The position numbers and the translations under genes are program-made. 7,952 bases of DNA, taken from the NCBI GenBank assembly GCA_020355945.1, contig CP070627.1:6395890-6403841 (forward strand), written 5' to 3'. The notes under the pieces are model-generated. The model worked only from the letters and a program-made list of their open reading frames with translations, was not told where the DNA came from and searched no databases. Origin of the DNA: Candidatus Aminicenantota bacterium (GTDB lineage Bacteria > Acidobacteriota > Aminicenantia > UBA2199). This document shows, in pieces, positions 1-5,450 of the stretch (position 1 is its first letter; every line of letters starts with the position of its first letter).

Positions 1-62
1 GGGGGGTCCAGGGGGGCAGTTTTTTCAAAAAGCGCCCCGTGAAGCATCTGGCCGCCGGAGGC
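1..62 (+). repeat. 3' part of a G-rich hairpin repeat, cut by the window start
   Basis: The first bases carry a G-run (11-16) followed by a T-run (20-25), an A-run (27-31) and a C-run (35-38). They can fold into a hairpin: GGGGC at 13-17 pairs with GCCCC at 34-38, with the T- and A-runs extending the stem after two mismatches. TCCAG at 8-12 could also pair with CTGG at 48-51 across a bulge. The segment begins with the same GGGGGGTC that ends the window (7945-7952), and related sequence lies at 2558-2580, so I read it as the distal half of a dispersed repeat. In frame 1 it reads G-G-S-R-G-A-V-F and stops at TGA 40-42. The GGAGG at 57-61 may serve as part of the ribosome binding site of the next gene. 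It could also act as a transcription barrier, but no T-run follows the stem. Confidence 0.45.
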
Positions 63-72
63 AGGAAGAATT

Positions 73-2502
73 ATGGTATTTTTGATTGGTTTTTTTGCCC
101 AGGTAGGGCAGGTTATTATGTTTCGTGAGGTAATGGCGTTGTTTCATGGTACGGAGTTGTTGTTTGGTGTGGTATTAGGTGGATGGGTGATATGGGCGGC
201 GGTGGGTGCCGGGGCAGCGGAATTTTTTCTAAAAAGAGATTCAAATTTTTTTTCCCGGGTTAATCCTTTAAAGCTTCTTGCTTACTCTTCTCTTTTGAAT
301 GGATTTTTATTGGGGTTCCAGGTTATTTTTCTTCGGTTTTACCCGTTGGTTTTTTCTACTGGCAATATCCCGCAAGCCTTTTCTTTTTATGGGGCTATAA
401 CTGCTGTCTTCCTGGCTTTATTTCCTTTTGCTTTTTTAGTGGGGGTCCAGTTTACGTTTTCTCTTTGGGTGAATCCCAGGAAGCGGTTAGGTTTTTTATA
501 CCGGTTAGAATCCATTGGGGCCATGGTGGGAGGATTGTTAACATCTTTTGTGCTGGTGGAGATCGCTTCTCCTCTCCGGGTTTCCTTTATTATCGGGGTG
601 CTTTTTGTTACTGGTTTCATTTTAATAGTCAAACAAAAACAAAGTGAAGGTGGGTTTCCCCCGGTCTCAAAAAATATACGATGGCTGCAGGTGGGAACAG
701 CTTTAATCCTGTTCATTCTTGCGGTTTTACCCATTGATTTTGATCGGTTGTCCCGGGGGATTTACCAGTCAAAAAAGGGAGAGGGATTTCCGCTTTTAGA
801 AACAAAAGAGAGCAAATATGGAAGAATCGAAGTATTGAAAAATCCCAAAGCAGATCAATACATCGTGTTTCACAACAACGCCTTAGTCAGTAGTATTGAA
901 CCGGGTTTAGCAGATCAATATGAACGACATCTGGCAGAAATATGTCTCACCCAGCATCCCTCTCCCGCTCATGTGCTTTTAATTGGCGGTTCCTTAAGTA
1001 CTTTGCCGGAAAACATTGTAAAGCATGGGGTTGAAGAGTTGACCGCTGTGGAATTGGACCCTTTGCTTTTAAATATTTTTGAAACCTATTCCGGGATATC
1101 CCGAAAAGACCCGGGAATCAGGATTGCCCATAAAGACGGACGATCTTTTGTGCTCAATGAACCTGGAAATTATTATGACCTGGTTATTGTATTTAGTGCA
1201 GAGCCGGATAATGCGTCGGTAAACCGGTTTTGTACCAAAGAATTTTTTTCCCGGGTTAATCGTGTGTTGAAACCCGGTGGTGTTTTTTGTTTGTTTCTTC
1301 CTACTCACGGAGCGGCGCATGAATATTTATCCCATAAATTAATCGAGAGGACGTCATCGGTTTACAAAGCCATGAGGTCGGTCTTTAAACATATCCTTGC
1401 TGTCCAGGTCAACGGTCACCTGCTGATGGGGTCACAATCAGGACACGTGATATCCATTGACCCGGAGGTCCTGGCCGAACGATTGGCTTCACGACCGGGG
1501 GCAAGGCCTTTTTACCGGTTTGAAGAGAAGGGGAAATTGAAAAAAGAGATCATATCGGAAGACGAACTGCCTGCATATTTTTCAGGGCTTTTTTCCGGCG
1601 TACTGCATCAGAGGGATTTCTTTTCAGACGAAGAGGATAAACAAAAAAAGGGGACAAAATTTCAACAACAGCTAGATATTTCCAGGGCAAAAACAAATCG
1701 CGACTCCCATCCGGCTGCTGTTACCTACAGCATGATGGTGTGGGAAGGTATTACCGGTTTTGATGCTGCTTCCCGGGAGAAAAGCCTGTTAACAAAGGTT
1801 ATCAATTTCATTGGAGAAGGTAATCTTTCGGATATTATCATTTTCCCGGGAGTTTTGGTTTTTGTTAACTTAGTACTTCTTATTATTTTCTTTTTAAGCC
1901 GTTTTAAAGGACAGGGCCGACGCACTTTGCAAAGAATTGTAAAAAATTATTCCATTTTTCTGGCTGCATGTATCACCGGTTGTTTTTCCATTATTGCGGA
2001 GATCATCCTTCTTTCTCTTTACCAATCGTTAACAGGATATTTATATTACCGTGTAGGGATACTCATGGCAATTTTTATGGGCGGCCTTGCCCTGGGCGCG
2101 AAATTGACCGACAGGCAGTTCAAGAATCCCTGGCTGTTATTAACAGGGGTATTTTTAATGATGGTTTTATTGTGTGTATTTACCGGTTATTCGTCTGTTT
2201 TTCTTTCCGGCGTTGTATCAAAAGCAGTGGTTACTTTTGTATTTATTTTTTTAATGCTTATGGACGGCATTTTATGTGGGGCAGTGTTTCCTCTATTGGG
2301 TTTTCTTACCTCCGATTGGAAAAGGGGCCGGCCTGGAGCGTGGGTATATGCCTTTGACCTGGTGGGAGCAGGAATAGGTGCCCTTTTAATTGCGCCGTTT
2401 CTCATCCCGATTGCCGGGATTCCCAATACCCTGGTTATCTTAGCAATATTGCTTTTCTCGCTGGTAATATTTTCGGTTTCGCTTGCATTTTCCCGAACTT
2501 AA
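73..2502 (+). CDS. membrane-fused spermidine-synthase-like protein with a degenerate active site
   Basis: The protein has 809 residues in three parts. Residues 1-225 hold about seven membrane segments with the Q-x-x-F-R-E-type opening of fused membrane/spermidine-synthase proteins. Residues about 240-500 form a cytoplasmic class I methyltransferase fold of the SpeE type. Residues about 588-806 hold another seven or so membrane segments, including the S-L-x-G-Y-x-Y stretch typical of this family. Nucleotide-binding features remain: IGG at 304-306, E327 at the end of strand 2, DG at 355-356, and LKPGG at 399-403. Catalytic positions do not: the family GGGDGG reads GGSLST (305-310), and the usual D-x-x-D-P reads F-S-A-E-P (374-378). 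Aminopropyl transfer to a polyamine is therefore doubtful, and the substrate is unknown. The family motif N-x-D-x-x-P-x-x-x-x-Y is seen around 542-552. The start is set by a TGA at 40-42 and by GGAGG (57-61) and AGGAAG (63-68) ahead of the ATG. No clear terminator follows. Confidence 0.85.
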   Translation: MVFLIGFFAQVGQVIMFREVMALFHGTELLFGVVLGGWVIWAAVGAGAAEFFLKRDSNFFSRVNPLKLLAYSSLLNGFLLGFQVIFLRFYPLVFSTGNIPQAFSFYGAITAVFLALFPFAFLVGVQFTFSLWVNPRKRLGFLYRLESIGAMVGGLLTSFVLVEIASPLRVSFIIGVLFVTGFILIVKQKQSEGGFPPVSKNIRWLQVGTALILFILAVLPIDFDRLSRGIYQSKKGEGFPLLETKESKYGRIEVLKNPKADQYIVFHNNALVSSIEPGLADQYERHLAEICLTQHPSPAHVLLIGGSLSTLPENIVKHGVEELTAVELDPLLLNIFETYSGISRKDPGIRIAHKDGRSFVLNEPGNYYDLVIVFSAEPDNASVNRFCTKEFFSRVNRVLKPGGVFCLFLPTHGAAHEYLSHKLIERTSSVYKAMRSVFKHILAVQVNGHLLMGSQSGHVISIDPEVLAERLASRPGARPFYRFEEKGKLKKEIISEDELPAYFSGLFSGVLHQRDFFSDEEDKQKKGTKFQQQLDISRAKTNRDSHPAAVTYSMMVWEGITGFDAASREKSLLTKVINFIGEGNLSDIIIFPGVLVFVNLVLLIIFFLSRFKGQGRRTLQRIVKNYSIFLAACITGCFSIIAEIILLSLYQSLTGYLYYRVGILMAIFMGGLALGAKLTDRQFKNPWLLLTGVFLMMVLLCVFTGYSSVFLSGVVSKAVVTFVFIFLMLMDGILCGAVFPLLGFLTSDWKRGRPGAWVYAFDLVGAGIGALLIAPFLIPIAGIPNTLVILAILLFSLVIFSVSLAFSRT

Positions 2503-2546
2503 CAATTTATTTAGCCACAGGGAACATAGAGGTAACCAGGAGACGT

Positions 2547-2624
2547 ATGAAAATAAACAAAAGCTTTTGCGGGGGAGGTCAGAGGGTGCCAGGCAAAATT
2601 ATCCTCATTCTTTCCAGGTGTTGA
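2547..2624 (+). other. possible 25-residue ORF overlapping a G-rich repeat fragment
   Basis: A reading frame starting at ATG 2547 has AGGAG four bases upstream (2538-2542), encodes MKINKSFCGGGQ followed by 13 more residues, and stops at TGA 2622. It is noted because its K-S-F-C-G-G core recurs in the ORF starting at 7915. It may just be the way this repeat reads in one frame. There is no independent evidence that it is translated. Confidence 0.2.
2558..2580 (+). repeat. fragment of the G-rich dispersed repeat
   Basis: The sequence CAAAAGCTTTTGCGGGGG followed by AGGTC matches 7932-7952 with one substitution (C/T) in the A/T part and a small length difference in the G-run. The copy does not continue into the GTCCAGGGGGG half seen at the window start, so it is a partial or decayed copy. 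AAAAGCTTTT is itself a perfect 10-bp palindrome (2559-2568). Confidence 0.45.
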
Positions 2625-2644
2625 ATTTATAAATTTTGTTTTAT

Positions 2645-2673
2645 TTGACAATATGTGGCTAATGAGGTATAAT
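2645..2673 (+). promoter_or_regulatory. perfect consensus sigma70-type promoter of tRNA-fMet
   Basis: TTGACA at 2645-2650 and TATAAT at 2668-2673 match the consensus in all twelve bases and are 17 bp apart, the optimal spacing. The roughly 20 bases upstream (2624-2644) are almost pure A/T and include the 12-bp palindrome AATTTATAAATT (2624-2635), so an UP element for the alpha subunit is plausible. The expected start lies at about 2680, leaving only a few bases of 5' leader before the tRNA. The stretch from the -10 to the start is not G/C-rich, unlike many stringently controlled stable-RNA promoters. Confidence 0.9.
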
Positions 2674-2684
2674 ACATTTTGGAC

Positions 2685-2761
2685 CGCGGGGTGGAGCAGT
2701 CTGGTAGCTCATTGGGCTCATAACCCAAAGGTCGGTGGTTCAAATCCACCCCCCGCTACCA
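2685..2761 (+). tRNA. initiator tRNA-fMet (CAT), CCA encoded
   Basis: The 77-base gene folds into a full cloverleaf. The acceptor strand CGCGGGG (2685-2691) pairs with CCCCGCT (2751-2757), the anticodon stem is TTGGG/CCCAA (2712-2716/2724-2728) with CAT at 2719-2721, the T-stem is GGTGG/CCACC (2734-2738/2746-2750), then A73 and an encoded CCA (2759-2761). Three features mark it as an initiator rather than elongator tRNA. The first acceptor pair is a mismatch (C1 with U72), the anticodon stem ends in three consecutive G-C pairs, and the D-stem has A11-U24. It would be formylated and used by IF2 at start codons. It stands alone with its own promoter. I see no obvious hairpin terminator downstream. 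Confidence 0.97.
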
Positions 2762-2788
2762 TCTTTCATTAATAATCCGAATACCTGA

Positions 2789-2824
2789 CCCCTTATTTCT
2801 TTCCTTCCCCTTATTTCTTTCCTT
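2789..2824 (+). repeat. two perfect tandem copies of an 18-bp pyrimidine-rich unit
   Basis: CCCCTTATTTCTTTCCTT occurs at 2789-2806 and again, without change, at 2807-2824; CCTTCTTTAAT follows as a possible worn third start. The + strand is almost free of purines here, leaving a C/T-rich tract just after the tRNA. A slippage duplication is the simplest explanation. From here to 2895 I see no gene. Confidence 0.7.
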
Positions 2825-2895
2825 CCTTCTTTAATATCCACCATCCCTCACAAAAACTCATCATTAAGGTGGCCGAAAAGAGTACCAGTTCCAAC

Positions 2896-3007
2896 TGCCA
2901 GGCCAGCTTAGCTTGAAAAAAATACATTTTTATGGTATTCTCCCTTTTTAAAATTTGCTTTTGAAACGCAGTAAGGATATTATTTTTGCAGGCCTGGTAC
3001 TGACCTC
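2896..3007 (+). repeat. 112-bp dispersed repeat, copy 1 (upstream of the DUF6044 gene)
   Basis: This segment aligns without gaps to 5295-5406 with 102 of 112 positions identical. Nine of the ten differences are transitions. The ends are roughly complementary: TGCCAGGCC (2896-2904) and GGCCTGGTA (2991-2999) form a 9-bp inverted pair with one mismatch. AGTACCAG (2881-2888) and CTGGTACT (2994-3001) form another perfect inverted pair, but the outer left arm is missing at copy 2. These short termini suggest a MITE-like or REP-like unit, although no target-site duplication is evident. The copy contains the promoter at 2913-2941 and the first 60 or so bases of the expected leader. Confidence 0.85.
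2913..2941 (+). promoter_or_regulatory. candidate sigma70-type promoter inside repeat copy 1
   Basis: TTGAAA at 2913-2918 and TATTCT at 2936-2941 are separated by exactly 17 bp, and TG at 2933-2934 gives an extended -10 (TGgTATTCT). The equivalent element in copy 2 has the same spacing and TG. A start near 2948 would give a leader of about 147 bases to the DUF6044 gene. Matches are five of six for the -35 and four of six for the -10, so moderate strength is expected. Confidence 0.55.
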
Positions 3008-3098
3008 GGCTATCTACAAAGAGAACGATTATATTTGGGATTACCATGAATTCAAAAGATATATCAATCGGAAAAATATCAAGGAAGACATAAAATGA
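2955..3098 (+). other. possible 47-residue leader ORF coupled to the DUF6044 gene
   Basis: A frame with possible TTG starts at 2955 or 2961 runs open to TGA 3096-3098, which overlaps the ATG at 3095 in the ATGA arrangement used for translational coupling. It reads L-L-L-K-R-S-K-D-I-I-F-A-G at the front and is rich in K, R, Y and I at the end. The first 18 codons lie in the 112-bp repeat. There is no Shine-Dalgarno near the TTG codons and no ATG in frame, so translation is uncertain. The 3' half could equally be the remnant end of a lost gene. A second tiny ORF (ATG 3046 to TAA 3093, 15 residues) overlaps it in another frame. Confidence 0.2.
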
Positions 3099-5254
3099 AA
3101 CCTGGTTTAAAAAAGTCCTATTTACCCCTGGTGGTGTTCCTGGGTGCTGCTGTATTTTTACTTTTGGTAATCCTGGCCCTGGGAAATGCAGGGGTATGGA
3201 TTCCCAGGATTTTCCGCACCCTTTTTCATTATTTTGCCAGTTTCTATCGGTCAAAAATCGCTTATCTCATCGCGTTTATCCTGGTTGGCGGGTTGATTGT
3301 TTTACCGGTAAAACGGATGATTAACCGTTTTAACTTGAAGGAGCCGTTTCAACAGGTTTGGGGCAGTCTTAAATCCGTGGGGCAGCGGAATAAAATAATT
3401 ATTCCCCTGGTTTGTGGTTTTTTTGTACTATTGAGTGTCTGGTTTTTTTATATTTTTTCTTTCTTTTTTGCGTTTGCCTTTGCCTCAGCGGTTATGATTT
3501 GTTTTTCGATCGCGTCCAGGCAGGATAAAAAGAAACGATTGATTTTAGCTGTTGTCATCGTACTTTTATCCTGGGCTCCTTACCTGGTTCGCGGTCCCAA
3601 TATCCACGTGAAGATATTTGACAACCTGGACTGCCATATTCCCCATACCAAAGTACTGGCCGAAAGTGGGAAAGCCTTTAGTTTAAATCCCAATACAAAA
3701 TTGGATAATTTCATCAATGGTCTTCCCTTGAGCGGCGTGGATTCAGGGTTCAATGTACTGACCTGGCTCTTTATGATTTTTCCTCCCTTTACCGCCTATG
3801 CTCTCAACGATTTGCTGGTTCGACTGGTGGCACTCCTGGGTATGGTGTTGTTACTAAAGAAATATATAATCAAACCGGAGAGAGAGGAACATCATTGGAT
3901 TATCTTCGGTGCTGCCGCTTGTTTTGCACTCTTGCCTTTTTATCCTGACGGCGGGATATCCATTGCCGGCATTCCCCTGCTCTTGTACAGCTTCTTGAAT
4001 ATCCGGGACCATGAAGGAAAATTCACTGATTTTCTCATTATTTTCATCTTTCCTTTTTATTCTAAATTGGTCTTATCAGGTTTTTTTATTGCAATTGCCC
4101 TTTTCATTCTATTTATTATTGACTGCCTGAAGAAAAAGAGAATCAACCTCCCTTACCTGGGGGGATTGGCTTTATTAACTCTCACTTATTGTTTTACTCA
4201 TTTCCATATATTGTATTCTTTCCTGTCCCCGGGTTTTATTTCCTATCGTGAAGAGATCAGCACAGTGGGAGTGTCCACAGCTAAAGCGTTAAAGTATACG
4301 ATTGATAATTTTATTTTCGATCGAGTCAATGTGGTAGGGGCTCAGCATATGTTCGTGATGGGGGCTGCTGCACTGGCCATTGGGGTGAGTATTATTAAAA
4401 AAGTAAACGCACGGCTGATGAAGGGACTGATCGTGATCGCGCTCTCGACATCTTTCTTGTGGGGATTCAAATATTGGACCGGTATTATTCCTCTAAGAGA
4501 AAAATTCCAGATTCTGAATGAATTTGATTTTTCCCGCTTTTACTGGTTTAATCCCTTCCTGTGGTACCTTATATTCGCCCTGGCCCTGCTTATTATATTA
4601 AAAATCAAGTACGGGAAAATCATTGCTTTTACGTTTATCATATGCCAATTGTTGTTCATGTTCATGAATTATAATTGGGAGATTCGTTATTTATTGGGGA
4701 TAAAAACTTCTTTTGCCGGGGCTCCCTTGACGTATTCGTTAACCTACAAAGAGTTTTACTCCGAAGCCTTATTTGCAGAGATTCATCAGTATATTAACAA
4801 GCCCAAAAGGGATTACCGGGTGATCAGTTTGGGAATTCCACCGGGAGTTTCCCAATACAACGGGTTTTATACCCTGGATATTTATACGTATATCTATCCC
4901 CTGGAATATAAAAACCAATTCAGGAAGATCATTGAAAAAGAAGTGGCAAAAAATGCCCGGATTAAGCGGGTATTTGACGAAAATGCCAGGAAATGTTATT
5001 TATTCGTTTCCGATCTGGATGGCGTTAGTGGGGTTGCCGGATTGATATCTTCCAGGGGAAAAACCGATAAAGAGAGCCAGCGCTTAAAAGTAACAAACAT
5101 GGAATTGAATACGGCGGTATTAAAGGAAATGGGCGGCGAATACATCCTTGCCGCTGTAGAAGTTGTCAATTACAGGGAAAACAATCTAAAATTTGAAAAA
5201 GTTTTTAAGAGCAGTGAGTCACCCTGGACAATTTATCTTTATAGAGTACTTTAG
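3095..5254 (+). CDS. DUF6044 (YkoS-like) polytopic membrane protein, likely surface polysaccharide assembly
   Basis: The 719-residue protein has roughly 14-16 membrane segments up to residue 525, then a soluble C-terminal domain of about 190 residues. I recognise DUF6044 from D-N-L-D (176-179) with K-V-L-A-E-S-G-K (186-193), N-G-L-P-L (208-212), the F-P-P-F-T-A-Y run (229-235), L-L-P-F-Y-P (279-284), and the C-terminal G-I-P-P-G-V-S-Q-Y-N-G-F-Y-T-L-D (580-595). An acidic motif in the first outer loop and many membrane helices resemble GT-C glycosyltransferases, so a role in moving or adding sugars at the membrane is inferred; no activity is known to me. In Bacillus subtilis, ykoS lies beside the glycosyltransferase gene ykoT. 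The first 145 residues or so, with about four helices, appear to be an N-terminal addition to the DUF6044 part. AAGGAAG (3081-3087) lies seven bases before the ATG. The gene sits between two direct copies of the 112-bp repeat, the first probably carrying its promoter. Confidence 0.8.
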   Translation: MKPGLKKSYLPLVVFLGAAVFLLLVILALGNAGVWIPRIFRTLFHYFASFYRSKIAYLIAFILVGGLIVLPVKRMINRFNLKEPFQQVWGSLKSVGQRNKIIIPLVCGFFVLLSVWFFYIFSFFFAFAFASAVMICFSIASRQDKKKRLILAVVIVLLSWAPYLVRGPNIHVKIFDNLDCHIPHTKVLAESGKAFSLNPNTKLDNFINGLPLSGVDSGFNVLTWLFMIFPPFTAYALNDLLVRLVALLGMVLLLKKYIIKPEREEHHWIIFGAAACFALLPFYPDGGISIAGIPLLLYSFLNIRDHEGKFTDFLIIFIFPFYSKLVLSGFFIAIALFILFIIDCLKKKRINLPYLGGLALLTLTYCFTHFHILYSFLSPGFISYREEISTVGVSTAKALKYTIDNFIFDRVNVVGAQHMFVMGAAALAIGVSIIKKVNARLMKGLIVIALSTSFLWGFKYWTGIIPLREKFQILNEFDFSRFYWFNPFLWYLIFALALLIILKIKYGKIIAFTFIICQLLFMFMNYNWEIRYLLGIKTSFAGAPLTYSLTYKEFYSEALFAEIHQYINKPKRDYRVISLGIPPGVSQYNGFYTLDIYTYIYPLEYKNQFRKIIEKEVAKNARIKRVFDENARKCYLFVSDLDGVSGVAGLISSRGKTDKESQRLKVTNMELNTAVLKEMGGEYILAAVEVVNYRENNLKFEKVFKSSESPWTIYLYRVL

Positions 5255-5277
5255 AGAGAAAAAGGACAGTTTTTAAT

Positions 5278-5293
5278 AGAATTCTAGAATTCT
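5278..5293. repeat. 16-bp perfect palindrome between the DUF6044 gene and repeat copy 2
   Basis: AGAATTCTAGAATTCT is a perfect palindrome that can also be read as two tandem copies of the palindrome AGAATTCT. It lies 24 bases after the DUF6044 stop and two bases before repeat copy 2, and about 20 bp upstream of that copy's -35. It could be a dimeric regulator site. It is not a typical terminator because no T-run follows it. Confidence 0.5.
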
Positions 5294-5294
5294 G

Positions 5295-5406
5295 TGCCAG
5301 GCCAGCTTAGCTTGAAAAAAATACGTTTTTGTGGTATCCTGCCTTCTTAAAATTTGCTTTTGAAACGCAGCAAGGACATTATTTTTGCAGGCCCGGTACT
5401 AACTTC
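5295..5406 (+). repeat. 112-bp dispersed repeat, copy 2 (upstream of the NeuB operon)
   Basis: It aligns gap-free with 2896-3007 (102/112 identical) in the same orientation. The left terminus TGCCAGGCC is unchanged; the right one reads GGCCCGGTA, so the inverted pair has one more mismatch than in copy 1. The promoter-like TTGAAA and extended -10 are retained. Flanks on both sides differ from copy 1, which sets the element limits. In the frame equivalent to the copy 1 leader ORF, this copy stops shortly after the repeat at TAA 5417-5419. Confidence 0.85.
5312..5340 (+). promoter_or_regulatory. candidate sigma70-type promoter inside repeat copy 2
   Basis: TTGAAA (5312-5317), 17 bp, then TATCCT (5335-5340) with TG at 5332-5333. 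The predicted start near 5347 leaves a leader of about 104 bases before the NeuB gene. It is the only good promoter candidate between the DUF6044 stop and the NeuB operon, and its spacing is identical to that in copy 1. Confidence 0.55.
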
Positions 5407-5450
5407 CATGAAGGAGTAAAGGCGGAAGCCCATCACATTATAGGTGTCGG

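Noticed and set aside
1092..1103. 12-bp palindrome CGGGATATCCCG
   Set aside because: It lies inside a well-supported coding region and is short enough to be chance.
2789..2824. CRISPR array
   Set aside because: The two 18-mers are directly adjacent with no spacer, and no other regularly spaced repeats exist.
2685..2845. tRNA gene as an integration (att) site for a mobile island
   Set aside because: Apart from a short ATCCACC match near 2836 there is no direct repeat of the tRNA 3' end in the window, and no integrase gene.
2811..3254. 147-codon open frame on the minus strand over the promoter repeat
   Set aside because: It overlaps the start of the DUF6044 gene, has no recognisable domain, and differences between the repeat copies in its frame fall in first and second codon positions only, the opposite of protein-coding constraint.
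5255..5300. Intrinsic terminator after the DUF6044 gene
   Set aside because: The only strong palindrome is A/T-rich and is not followed by a T-run; the short T-run at 5270-5274 precedes it.
2896..5406. Insertion sequence or composite transposon
   Set aside because: No transposase frame is present, the repeats are only 112 bp, and no target-site duplication is evident. A non-autonomous element remains possible.
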